The position numbers were made by a program, and so were the translations under genes. This document shows positions 26,978 to 35,322 of a stretch of 64,000 bases of DNA, piece after piece. Positions within the stretch are counted from its first letter, which is position 1. Every line of letters begins with the position of its first letter. The notes beneath the pieces are model-generated. The model was given only the letters and a program-made list of their open reading frames with translations, had not been told where the DNA came from and did not search any database. Source of the DNA: Chitinophaga barathri (GTDB lineage: Bacteria; Bacteroidota; Bacteroidia; Chitinophagales; Chitinophagaceae); NCBI RefSeq assembly GCF_003807585.1, contig NZ_RMBX01000002.1:558001-622000 (forward strand), in the 5' to 3' direction.

Positions 26978-28165
26978 TTATTTGCCCGCCCATTGTTTGT
27001 ATCGGAGCAATGCTTCGAGGAAATAATAATCAGCGTAAGACAAAGGCACGTCTATCTCGGATTTGCCGGGCATGGAACCCGTGCTGTGCATCAGAATGAA
27101 GTTGTTGTTCTCCCCTTCTTTTGCACGGTAAGCCGGGCCCGCGAGGCTCGCCAGCGCGTCCGCTCCCGCATTCCAGTAACGTTTGCTTTCGGCTTTGCCC
27201 GTATACCGGCTCAGTTCCAGCAGGGCGGAGCTCATCACGGCAGCGGCGGAGGCATCACGGATGGCGTTCGGGATCTCCGGTGCATCGTAGTCGTAATACG
27301 GCACCAGATCCTTGGGCATACGCGGATGGTTCAGCATGTAGTCTGCAATATGGCGTGCCTGGTCCAGGTACTTTTTGTCTTTTGTTTCACGGTACATCAT
27401 GGTGTAGCCATAGAGGCCCCAGGCCTGGCCGCGGCTCCATGCGGAGGCGTCTGAGTGGCCCTGGTGGGTCTTTTTGGCGAATACCTGGCCGGTAATAGTA
27501 TCGTAATCAATTACATGGTAGGAACTGTAATCGTCGCGGAAGTGATTTTTCATGGTGGTGTTCGCATGGTTCACCGCGATCTTGTAGAAAGTGCTGTCCC
27601 CGCTGTTTTTGGTGGCCCAGCACAGCATTTCCAGGTTCATCATATTGTCTATGATCACGGGGCACTTCCAGCCGGTGTGGTCCCAGCTGCGGATGGCGCC
27701 GATGGTAGGCTTGTACCGCTGGATAAGGGAGCGGGAGCTGGTCATCAGGATATCTTTATCCGCCTGGTTGCCTTCCAGCCTCAGTTCGTTGCCAAAGCTG
27801 CAATACATCAGGAACCCGAGGTCATGCGTGTTCGTACGGTACTGGTCCGGCAGCAGGTATTGCTGGCGTTTGAGGGCTTCCTGTTTGAAGGCCGGGTCTT
27901 TGGTGAACTCGTAAAGATACCAGCAGCTGCCGGGATAAAAACCCCCGGTCCACCAGTTGAACTTTGCGGTCATCAGGCTGCCGTCTTTGTTCGTAGAGCG
28001 GGGAAAGAGGGAATCGGGCAGGCTCTGCATCATGTGTTTGTACTGTTTTGCAGAGAACCGGAGGCTTTCGTCCGCCAGCCCCTTCATCTGTTTTACGGAC
28101 AACTTCGTCTGCGCCTGCGCCTGGATGGCCCCGCAGGCGAGTAATAAAAAGACAATCTTTTTCAT
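26978..28165 (-). CDS. GH88 unsaturated glucuronyl/galacturonyl hydrolase
   Basis: About 395 residues from the ATG at 28165, which starts a signal peptide (MKKIVFLLLACGAIQAQAQ); an upstream in-frame start would overlap the LacI gene. It removes 4,5-unsaturated uronic acids from oligosaccharides made by polysaccharide lyases. Family motifs: FNWWTGGFYPGSCWYLYE, THDLGFLMYCSFG with one catalytic Asp, VIIDNMMNLEML with the second, and GHSDASAWSRGQAWGLYGY. Last gene of the kduI-GH105-kduD-lacI-GH88 series. The released sugar would feed KduI and KduD encoded upstream. No lyase is present in the window. Confidence 0.95.
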   Translation of the reverse strand: MKKIVFLLLACGAIQAQAQTKLSVKQMKGLADESLRFSAKQYKHMMQSLPDSLFPRSTNKDGSLMTAKFNWWTGGFYPGSCWYLYEFTKDPAFKQEALKRQQYLLPDQYRTNTHDLGFLMYCSFGNELRLEGNQADKDILMTSSRSLIQRYKPTIGAIRSWDHTGWKCPVIIDNMMNLEMLCWATKNSGDSTFYKIAVNHANTTMKNHFRDDYSSYHVIDYDTITGQVFAKKTHQGHSDASAWSRGQAWGLYGYTMMYRETKDKKYLDQARHIADYMLNHPRMPKDLVPYYDYDAPEIPNAIRDASAAAVMSSALLELSRYTGKAESKRYWNAGADALASLAGPAYRAKEGENNNFILMHSTGSMPGKSEIDVPLSYADYYFLEALLRYKQWAGK

Positions 28166-28189
28166 AAAGTGGATCATTTTTTCTGTTGG

Positions 28190-28208
28190 GAAGCTCCCGC
28201 GGAGCTTC
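28190..28208 (-). other. Short hairpin between lacI and GH88
   Basis: GAAGCTCC and GGAGCTTC form an 8-bp stem with a 3-base loop just before the GH88 leader. No T-run follows on the minus strand, so it may stabilise or divide the transcript rather than end it. Confidence 0.4.
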
Positions 28209-28217
28209 GCTTGCCGG

Positions 28218-29264
28218 TTACTTTTTCTTTTTGGAAGCCCCGGCCGAGCTTTCCCTTGCAATTAACTGGATAGGCACGATCTCCTGTGAGTGCCTGTATG
28301 CGGGCGGATGTTTCGCCTGTATGAGGTCCATCAGCGCCGCTACGATCCTTTCGCCCATGGTGGCGGGGTACTGGTCTACGGAGGTGATGGCCGGTGTTAC
28401 GATCTCCGTGCGGGGATCGTTTGAATACCCCACGATCTTACATTCCTCGGGTACATTGATACCGTTTTTGCGGCAGTACTCCAGCAGGGTGATGGCCGTG
28501 GTGTCGTTCGTGGCAAAGATCCCGTCGGGAATGGGTTTCTGGGAGAATATCTTCTCGGCCGTGGCCCATGCGTTCTCACGGGTAAGCTCATGGAAAAACA
28601 CGCGCGGCTTTTTGAAAGGCTGTTTGTATTTCTGTAATGCTTCCTTGTAGCCTGCCAGCCTTTCCTTGTAGAGGTTGCAGGTGAGAGGGCCGGAAATGTG
28701 CACGATGTCTTTGCAGCCCTGTTCTATCAGGTGTTCCGTGGCCAGGAAGCCACCCAGGAAATCGTCCCCTTTGATCACTTTTACGTTGTAGTCCTTGGTG
28801 GGTACGCGGTCGAAGAAAACGAGGGGGATGTTCTGCTGTTTGAATATGTCGAAGTGAGAAAAATCTGTGGTGTACAACGTGGCTGAAACGGCCAGTCCGT
28901 CCACCCGCGCGGAATACAGGGTATTGGCCAGGGCTATTTCCTGTTCAAGGGAGTCGTTGCTCTGGCAGATGATGAGGTTATACCCGTATTCCATCAGTTT
29001 GTTCTGGATGATGGTGCTGATGGTGGCGGGGTAAAACATGGATATACGCGGAACGATGAGGCCGATGGTTTTGCTTTTGTTGTTGCGTAAACCTGCGGCC
29101 ATGGCGTTCGGGCGATAACCCAGCTTGCGGGCCATCTTTTTTACCCTGTCTTTTGTTTTGGCGCTGATGTTAGGGTGGTCATTCAGGGCGCGGGATACTG
29201 TAGACACGGAGAGGTTCAGCTCTTCCGCGATATCTACGATCGTTTTCTCGGAACGTACAGACAT
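28218..29264 (-). CDS. LacI-family transcriptional regulator (uronate locus)
   Basis: 348 residues. DNA-binding helix-turn-helix IVDIAEELNLSVSTVSRALN with NDHPNISAKTKDRVKKMARK and hinge LGYRPNAMAAGL; effector domain from KTIGLIVPRISMFYPATIS to TSVDQYPATMGERIVAALMD; lysine-rich C-terminus. It lies inside the catabolic operon, 14 bases after kduD. Its probable operator is the AATGCAAACGTTTGCATT palindrome between kduI and uxaA, with a second core at 36680-36691, so it would be autoregulated. The effector is probably a pathway intermediate such as KDG or a uronate, by analogy with regulators of similar loci. Confidence 0.94.
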   Translation of the reverse strand: MSVRSEKTIVDIAEELNLSVSTVSRALNDHPNISAKTKDRVKKMARKLGYRPNAMAAGLRNNKSKTIGLIVPRISMFYPATISTIIQNKLMEYGYNLIICQSNDSLEQEIALANTLYSARVDGLAVSATLYTTDFSHFDIFKQQNIPLVFFDRVPTKDYNVKVIKGDDFLGGFLATEHLIEQGCKDIVHISGPLTCNLYKERLAGYKEALQKYKQPFKKPRVFFHELTRENAWATAEKIFSQKPIPDGIFATNDTTAITLLEYCRKNGINVPEECKIVGYSNDPRTEIVTPAITSVDQYPATMGERIVAALMDLIQAKHPPAYRHSQEIVPIQLIARESSAGASKKKK

Positions 29265-29278
29265 ATTGGTTAATTGAT

Positions 29279-30049
29279 TTACCTGCCCATCCAGCCGCCG
29301 TCCACCGTCATCACGGTGCCGTGCATATAACTGGATGCGTCAGAGGCCAGAAATACAACCGGTCCTGTAAAATCTTCCGGCTCGCCCCAGCGTGAAGCGG
29401 GAATGCGCTCCAGGATGCTCTGGCTGCGCTTTTCGTCCGCCCGTAAAGCTGCCGTGTTATCCGTGGAAATATAACCCGGCGCTATGGCATTCACGTTCAC
29501 CCCGCGGGAAGCCCATTCGTTGGCAAATGCTTTGGTAAGCTGCCCCACCGCGCCTTTGCTGGCTGCATAGCCCGGCACGTTGATGCCGCCCTGGAAGGTG
29601 AGCAATGATGCCGTGAATATCACTTTGCCGCTGCCTCTCTCCAGCATGCCTTTCCCGATCTCGCGGGTGAGGATGAACTGGGCCGTCTGGTTGATCGCAA
29701 TCACTTCGTCCCAGTATTCGTCCGGGTGCTCGGCGGCGGGTTTGCGCATAATGGTGCCTGCATTGTTCACTAAAATGTCAATCACCGGAAAATCCTTCCG
29801 GACCGTAGCAATAAAAGTATGCAATGCTTCGCGCTTCCCAAAATCACATTGGTAGGCTTTGAATTGGCGGCCCGTGGCCAGCACTGCTTTTTCCACGTCG
29901 CTGCCGGTCAGCTCCAGGGAGGCGGATACGCCGATGATGTCCGCTCCGGCCTCTGCCAGGGCCACTGCCATGGCTTTGCCAATACCTCTTTTACATCCGG
30001 TGACCAGTGCGGTTTTGCCTTTCAGGCTGAAAAGATCGAGTACGCTCAT
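29279..30049 (-). CDS. kduD: 2-dehydro-3-deoxy-D-gluconate 5-dehydrogenase (SDR family)
   Basis: 256 residues. The NAD(P)-binding motif is VTGCKRGIGKAM, the NNAG motif is LVNNAGTIMRK, the catalytic serine lies in VIFTASLLTFQGG, and the YxxxK pair is in PGYAASKGAVGQL; ends in MTVDGGWMGR. In the unsaturated uronate pathway KduD reduces 2,5-diketo-3-deoxygluconate made by KduI to KDG. Placement between GH105, lacI and GH88, with kduI in the same series, supports this assignment over other gluconate dehydrogenases. Confidence 0.93.
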   Translation of the reverse strand: MSVLDLFSLKGKTALVTGCKRGIGKAMAVALAEAGADIIGVSASLELTGSDVEKAVLATGRQFKAYQCDFGKREALHTFIATVRKDFPVIDILVNNAGTIMRKPAAEHPDEYWDEVIAINQTAQFILTREIGKGMLERGSGKVIFTASLLTFQGGINVPGYAASKGAVGQLTKAFANEWASRGVNVNAIAPGYISTDNTAALRADEKRSQSILERIPASRWGEPEDFTGPVVFLASDASSYMHGTVMTVDGGWMGR

Positions 30050-30065
30050 TGTGCGGGATTATTTT

Positions 30066-32237
30066 TTACTTGTAAATTTTAACCCTCACAGGCTTTTGCA
30101 GGCGTATTGCCTGCTGCCGGAGATAAACGAACCATTGGTCCGCGCCGGTAATAACGCCGGCTTTATCCCAGGCCCCGCCTGTGTAGTAAGTTACAGATTT
30201 GTTTTTATCCGTTGCGGAAACGGTCAGGATATGACCTTTCTCCACTTTCATTTCCTTTACCGGGTTCAGTATCACACAGCCGATGCCGGTAGTGCCGTCC
30301 TCACCATGGCGGGGCTCCCAGTAACCCATTACGCCTGTGCCTTCTTCCAGCAGGATGGTGCCGGCTTCTTTACGTTTGCTGATACCAATAGCCACCGGCA
30401 GGCTGTCCGTATACCTGATCTCCATTTTGCTCAGCTGTGCATGCGCGTCTATGGATACGGTTTTGGTTACGTTCACCTGCTTCCCGTTCGCGTTCCAGGG
30501 CTCATACCCCAGTTCGAAAGTGGTGCGCAGCGCGCCGCTGTCTATGATCCGCTGCCGGGTATAGTTCCTTGAATGCCAGATACTGTCGGACACATACGGT
30601 GCAATGCCGCCTGCGCCCAGCATCAGGCCCACATGATAATAATCCAGGCCGTCGCCGTCGTCTTTATGATAATTGGTGCGTTTGTACCACTTGTTGATCA
30701 CGAGGTTGTCGGTCTTTTTATTCCAGAAGTCAACACCATAGGCCATTTCCTTAGGTGTCGCCTCCAGCGCTTTGCCATACATCCTGAAAGCCACGCGGTC
30801 GTTTTCCCAGGCAAAGTCATCCTTTCTTTCAGGCACATAACGGCCATATGTTCTTTTCACTGCCGGCTCCGGCAGGCCTTCCTCGAAGGTTGCCATTACT
30901 TTGGCGCCCGCCACCATCGGTGCGTCTACCAATATCTTTACGGGTTCTTTGGCGCCTTCATATATCAACTGGTAGGGATATTCCTGCCCGGTGATGGTAT
31001 TGGTAATCTTAAAAGGTCCTCTGCGCAAGGGTTTCCACTTGTCTGCCACCTCTTTGTAGTCCAGTTCTATGAGCCCGGCGGGAGCGCCCGCGGGATTATA
31101 CAGCTCGACGGTAATGGGCCATACCTGTTCTTTCAGGCTGAGCTTCACCAACTCCGAACCGGCCAGCAGGTAAGCGCCTACGCCGTATACTTCGGTATCG
31201 TCCGCCGTGGCCTTGCCTGGCGCCGCCGCGATCATCTGCACAAAACCCAGCTTGCCATTTGGCTGCACGCAGGATTGAAGGGCCGCCCAGCCTTTTACGA
31301 GCACGGGGCGGTAAGTTTCTTTTTCCAGCAAACCATTGTTGATCCCCCAGGTGATGGCGTACAGAAAAAACGCTGTGCCGCTGGTTTCTTTCGCGGGATA
31401 ACTGTCCTGGTCCAGCAAAGCCGCATGCCAGGTGCCATCCGCGTTTTGCAGGGAAGCCACCTTCGCGGCCATTTCTTTGAACTGTTTTTCGAAAGCGGCG
31501 CGCATGGGGTCGCCCGGTTTGATATTATTCATCATCCGCACCAGGCCGCCCATTACCCAGCCATTGCCACGGCTCCAGAATACGGGTTGCCCGTTCTTTT
31601 CCTTCTGATCAAAGTAACGGCCGTCGCGGAAGTAAAGTTTATGCTCTTTGCTGTAAAGGAAATCCGATGTTTTCCACCAAAGTTTTACCGCAGTTTGCAG
31701 GTACTTCGGGTCGCCGGTAACGGTGGAGAGATAAGCCATAGCGGGCGGCCCCATAAAGAGTGCGTCGCACCAGGCCCATTCGCGGTTATGGATATTGTCT
31801 TTCCATTCCAGGCTGGCGGTATGTGGCTCCGCTACAATGCTGTCCGCCAGCGTGCGCCAGCGGCTGATCATGTAATCGTTGCCATACACGCTGTAGAGTT
31901 GCGAATACGTTTGCCCCACGCAATAATCATCCGCATGATAGCGGCGGCGGCCGGCATCCCAGTTATTCTCATTCCCGATATTGACCAGGTGCTGAAAATA
32001 TTGCTGTTCGTTCGCCAGTTCCGCAAACGCATATACGCCCGCATACAGCGCCCCGTTGGTCCAGTCGGTCTTGGCATGGTCCCATCCTTCCCTTTCGAGG
32101 TGGCGGAACTGCCAGCTGACTACCCTTTTCATGGAAGCCATGATGGAGTCTGGAAGAAGACGTTCCTGGGCGCCGGCGGAAAACGCCATGCCCAGCGATA
32201 TGCAGTAGCATATGCACCATTGAGTGAATTTCTTCAT
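30066..32237 (-). CDS. GH105 unsaturated rhamnogalacturonyl hydrolase fused to a DUF4861 domain
   Basis: 723 residues, with signal peptide (cleavage near FSAGAQE). Residues about 30-385 form a GH105 alpha/alpha barrel: WTNGALYAGVYAFAEL, RYHADDYCVGQTYSQLY, NREWAWCDALFMGPPAMAYL with the catalytic Asp, and FWSRGNGWVMGGLVRMM. Residues about 390-723 match the strand-rich DUF4861 type (YNPAGAPAGLIELDYKEV, GLDYYHVGLMLGAGGIAPYV, GTGVMGYWEPRHGEDGTTG). GH105 removes unsaturated galacturonate from rhamnogalacturonan or similar oligosaccharides. The partner domain has no function I can name; binding or a second activity is possible. It lies between kduI and kduD on the same strand, 162 bases after kduI. 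Confidence 0.93.
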   Translation of the reverse strand: MKKFTQWCICYCISLGMAFSAGAQERLLPDSIMASMKRVVSWQFRHLEREGWDHAKTDWTNGALYAGVYAFAELANEQQYFQHLVNIGNENNWDAGRRRYHADDYCVGQTYSQLYSVYGNDYMISRWRTLADSIVAEPHTASLEWKDNIHNREWAWCDALFMGPPAMAYLSTVTGDPKYLQTAVKLWWKTSDFLYSKEHKLYFRDGRYFDQKEKNGQPVFWSRGNGWVMGGLVRMMNNIKPGDPMRAAFEKQFKEMAAKVASLQNADGTWHAALLDQDSYPAKETSGTAFFLYAITWGINNGLLEKETYRPVLVKGWAALQSCVQPNGKLGFVQMIAAAPGKATADDTEVYGVGAYLLAGSELVKLSLKEQVWPITVELYNPAGAPAGLIELDYKEVADKWKPLRRGPFKITNTITGQEYPYQLIYEGAKEPVKILVDAPMVAGAKVMATFEEGLPEPAVKRTYGRYVPERKDDFAWENDRVAFRMYGKALEATPKEMAYGVDFWNKKTDNLVINKWYKRTNYHKDDGDGLDYYHVGLMLGAGGIAPYVSDSIWHSRNYTRQRIIDSGALRTTFELGYEPWNANGKQVNVTKTVSIDAHAQLSKMEIRYTDSLPVAIGISKRKEAGTILLEEGTGVMGYWEPRHGEDGTTGIGCVILNPVKEMKVEKGHILTVSATDKNKSVTYYTGGAWDKAGVITGADQWFVYLRQQAIRLQKPVRVKIYK

Positions 32238-32399
32238 GGATCTTATGTATCAGTTATTTCAGTATATACATAACCGTTAGCACAGTGCCGCCCCTGTTGG
32301 CGGGGGCTGCGTGCTCTCCGGGAATTCGCTGACGGCAGTGCGGTCGCCTCACTTTCCAGGTCGAATACGTTATTTACCGCTGGCGGGGGCCGGCGTGAT

Positions 32400-33245
32400 T
32401 TAACGCAGGTCGGGAATGGCGCAGTGGTCCATATCGCCGTAATCAAGGTTTTCGCCAGCCATGCCCCAGATAAAGGTATAGTTACTGGTGCCTGCGCCGG
32501 AGTGGATGGACCATGGCGGAGAGATTACCGCTTCATTGTTCTGCATCCAGATGTGGCGTGTTTCCTGGGGCTGGCCCCAGAAGTGGCATACGGACTGCCC
32601 CTGCGGCACCTCGAAATAGAAGTACACTTCCATGCGGCGGTCGTGCGTATGCGCGGGCATTGTATTCCAGGTATTGCCGGATTTCAGTTCTGTCATTCCC
32701 ATCTGCAGCTGGCAGGTGGGCAGTACGGAATTCACCAGCAGTTTATTGATAGTACGGTGATTGGAGGTTTCCTGCGCGCCCAGCGTCACGACGTCCGCTT
32801 CGGCGCGGGTGATGCGGCGGGTGGGATAACTCATGTGGGCGGGGGTGGAATTCAGGTAAAAACGGGCGGGCTCCGCGCTGTTTTTACTGGAGAAGATCAC
32901 TTCCTGTTTGCCTTTGCCTACATACAGCGCTTCTTTGAACCCTATCTCGAAAACTTCACCATCCACGCTTACCGTGCCGGCGCCGCCGGTATTGATGATG
33001 CCGAGCTCGCGGCGTTCGAGGAAATAGCTGGCTTTCAGCGGGTCCACGGTCTCCAGCTTAACGGACTGTTTCACGGGCATAATGCCGCCGGTAATAAAGC
33101 GGTCGTAGTGGCTGTATACCAGTTTCACCCGGTCTTCTATAAAAAGGGGGGTGATCAGCAGGGCCTCCCTGGATTGAGCGGTATCCCAGGTTTTAGCCTC
33201 CTGCGGGCTGCTGGCGTATCTGGTTTCAATAGACGTGTTCATCAA
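32400..33245 (-). CDS. kduI: 5-dehydro-4-deoxy-D-glucuronate isomerase
   Basis: 281 residues, the usual length. The cupin metal site is MPAHTHDRRMEVYFYFE plus a later histidine in PPWSIHSGAGTSNY. Other family landmarks are RRELGIINTGGAGTVSVDG and LYVGKGKQEVIF. It isomerises 4-deoxy-L-threo-5-hexosulose uronate, formed spontaneously from unsaturated uronates, to 2,5-diketo-3-deoxygluconate, the substrate of KduD. First gene of the minus-strand operon and divergent from uxaA; a strong palindrome lies 79 bases upstream of its start. Confidence 0.96.
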   Translation of the reverse strand: MMNTSIETRYASSPQEAKTWDTAQSREALLITPLFIEDRVKLVYSHYDRFITGGIMPVKQSVKLETVDPLKASYFLERRELGIINTGGAGTVSVDGEVFEIGFKEALYVGKGKQEVIFSSKNSAEPARFYLNSTPAHMSYPTRRITRAEADVVTLGAQETSNHRTINKLLVNSVLPTCQLQMGMTELKSGNTWNTMPAHTHDRRMEVYFYFEVPQGQSVCHFWGQPQETRHIWMQNNEAVISPPWSIHSGAGTSNYTFIWGMAGENLDYGDMDHCAIPDLR

Positions 33246-33323
33246 AATGTGGATTTTAAAATGTTCCGTAAGCTAGTAAAAGTAGTTTGATAATAAGTGG
33301 AAAGATACCACGAAATAGCGAAA

Positions 33324-33341
33324 AATGCAAACGTTTGCATT
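33324..33341. promoter_or_regulatory. LacI-type operator between kduI and uxaA
   Basis: AATGCAAACGTTTGCATT is a perfect 18-bp palindrome with the central CG typical of LacI/PurR-family operators. It lies between two divergent uronate transcription units, 79 bases from kduI and 71 bases before the uxaA -7 element. The LacI protein at 28218-29264 is the likely ligand. Confidence 0.8.
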
Positions 33342-33411
33342 CAATTGCCATAAAACAGTCTGATCTCAGTGTTTCCGCGGTCTGAGAGGTGGTTTTAAGC
33401 CGGTACTTCCG

Positions 33412-33419
33412 TACCTTTG
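33412..33419 (+). promoter_or_regulatory. Bacteroidota -7 promoter element for uxaA
   Basis: TACCTTTG matches TAnnTTTG exactly. A TTTT at 33393-33396 is a weak -33 candidate at 15-base spacing. Transcription would start near 33426, giving a leader of about 70 bases. Confidence 0.55.
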
Positions 33420-33494
33420 TGCCGGTTAATATCCAATCAAAAAAACAGATTATTGTATTAACGCGGCGTTTTCAAATGCGCTATTTTGCAAATC

Positions 33495-35141
33495 ATGAAC
33501 ACGTATCTTCAGATTCATCCGAAAGACAATGTGCTGGTGGCTTTACAGGACCTACCGGCAGGGCAGCAAATTCAGTTTAATGGCTCAACAATTCAATTAA
33601 AACAGAACGTTCCCGCTAAACATAAATTCCCGCTCAAACCGCTCACCGCAGGCGATCCCGTGCTGATGTACGGCGTACTGGTAGGCAAAGCTGTGACAGA
33701 CATCCAGGAAGGCGAACCCATTACGGTCAAGAACCTTCAGCACGATGCCAACGCTTTTCACGAGAAAGATGCCAGCCTGGACTGGCACCGGCCCGATGTG
33801 AGCCGCTGGAAGCAGCAGACCTTCAACGGCTTTCACCGGGAAGACGGGCAGGTAGGCACCCGCAATTACTGGCTGGTGATACCGATGGTATTCTGCGAAA
33901 ACAGGAATGTGAGCGTGATCAAAACAGCTTTTGAAAGAGGATTGGGATTTGCGCCCACGGAAGTGTACAACGAACAGGTGGCGGACCTGGTGGGCCTCTA
34001 CAAAAGCGGCAACCTGGACGCCATTAAAACCTACAAACCGGAAGAAGCGGCCAAAACAGCCAAACGCAATCCTGTATTCCCGAATATAGACGGTGTGAAA
34101 TTCCTCATCCACGAAGGCGGATGCGGCGGCACCCGCCAGGACTCGGATGCGCTTTGCGCACTGCTGGCCGGTTATATCCACCATCCAAACGTGGCAGGCG
34201 CTACTGTGCTGAGCCTTGGCTGCCAGCATGCGCAGGTATCCATCCTCCAGGATTCGCTGAAAAAACTGAATCCAAACTTCTCCAAACCCGTACTGGTATA
34301 CGAACAGCAGACAAGCGGCTCCGAATTCAGTATGCTCTCCAACGCCATTAAGGATACTTTCCTGGCACTGGTGGAAGCAAACAAGCTGGAACGCAAACCC
34401 GCCCCACTCTCCAAAGTGGTGATCGGGCTGGAGTGCGGCGGCTCGGACGGATTTTCCGGCATCTCCGCCAATCCCGCCATCGGTCATACTTCAGACCTGC
34501 TGGTGGCGCTCGGCGGTACAACCATTCTTTCCGAGTTCCCCGAGCTGTGCGGGGTGGAGCAGGAACTGATCAACCGTTGCGAAGACGATACTACGGCCGA
34601 TAAGTTCATTTCCATCATGCGGGCTTATGAAAACCAGGCACAGATGGTAGGTTCAGGCTTTTATATGAACCCCTCCCCCGGCAATATCAAGGACGGACTG
34701 ATCACGGACGCCATCAAATCGGCGGGCGCGGCCAAAAAAGGCGGCACCTCCCCGGTGAAAGACGTGCTGGATTATACCGAATATGTAACCAAACCCGGTC
34801 TCAACCTGCTTTGCACTCCGGGCAATGACGTGGAATCCACTTCAGCCGAAGTAGGTTCCGGCGCTTCCGTGGTACTGTTCACCACCGGTCTGGGCACCCC
34901 CACCGGCAACCCGATCGCCCCTGTGGTGAAACTGGCTACGAACTCACGCCTCGCACAACGTATGCCCGACATTATCGACATCGATACCGGCGCTATTATC
35001 AGCGGGCAGAAAACCATCGAGCAGATGGGCGAAGACATTCTTGACTATGTGGTGAAAGTGGCCAGCGGAGAGATCCGGACCAAAGCGGAAGACCTGCACC
35101 AGGATGACTTTATCCCCTGGAAACGAGGTGTGAGCCTGTAA
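33495..35141 (+). CDS. uxaA: Altronate dehydratase
   Basis: About 548 residues from the ATG at 33495 (a TTG at 33486 is less likely). N-terminal SAF domain (about 1-95: LQIHPKDNVLVALQDLPAGQ). The large catalytic domain has REDGQVGTRNYWLVIPMVFC, LIHEGGCGGTRQDSDALC, LSLGCQHAQ, VIGLECGGSDGFSGISANPA and FTTGLGTPTGNPIAPVVKLA. It dehydrates D-altronate to KDG in galacturonate breakdown, an iron-dependent reaction in characterised homologs. The only plus-strand member of the uronate cluster; it shares a control region with kduI and has its own terminator. Confidence 0.96.
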   Translation: MNTYLQIHPKDNVLVALQDLPAGQQIQFNGSTIQLKQNVPAKHKFPLKPLTAGDPVLMYGVLVGKAVTDIQEGEPITVKNLQHDANAFHEKDASLDWHRPDVSRWKQQTFNGFHREDGQVGTRNYWLVIPMVFCENRNVSVIKTAFERGLGFAPTEVYNEQVADLVGLYKSGNLDAIKTYKPEEAAKTAKRNPVFPNIDGVKFLIHEGGCGGTRQDSDALCALLAGYIHHPNVAGATVLSLGCQHAQVSILQDSLKKLNPNFSKPVLVYEQQTSGSEFSMLSNAIKDTFLALVEANKLERKPAPLSKVVIGLECGGSDGFSGISANPAIGHTSDLLVALGGTTILSEFPELCGVEQELINRCEDDTTADKFISIMRAYENQAQMVGSGFYMNPSPGNIKDGLITDAIKSAGAAKKGGTSPVKDVLDYTEYVTKPGLNLLCTPGNDVESTSAEVGSGASVVLFTTGLGTPTGNPIAPVVKLATNSRLAQRMPDIIDIDTGAIISGQKTIEQMGEDILDYVVKVASGEIRTKAEDLHQDDFIPWKRGVSL

Positions 35142-35168
35142 AAATTACAAGTGGTTTAGTAAAAATAC

Positions 35169-35206
35169 AAAAGCGGTGTGCAGGTTGCACGCCGCTTTTA
35201 GTTTTT
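35169..35206 (+). terminator. Rho-independent terminator of uxaA
   Basis: AAAAGCGGTGTGCA (35169-35182) pairs with TGCACGCCGCTTTT (35186-35199) around a GGT loop, with one wobble pair, followed by AGTTTTT. Confidence 0.88.
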
Positions 35207-35261
35207 GCACCTACTTGCCGGAATATACCGGGCATTGGTGCAAACCCGCATTACATATTCC

Positions 35262-35302
35262 CAAAACAAAAACGGGCCGGGATCAAAAGACCCGGCCCGT
35301 TT
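35262..35302 (-). terminator. Rho-independent terminator of the uxaB-exuT operon
   Basis: AAACGGGCCGGG (35270-35281) and CCCGGCCCGTTT (35291-35302) form a perfect 12-bp stem. On the minus strand it is followed by TTGTTTTGG. It lies 20 bases after the transporter stop. Confidence 0.85.
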
Positions 35303-35322
35303 GATTTATTACACTTAATGAA

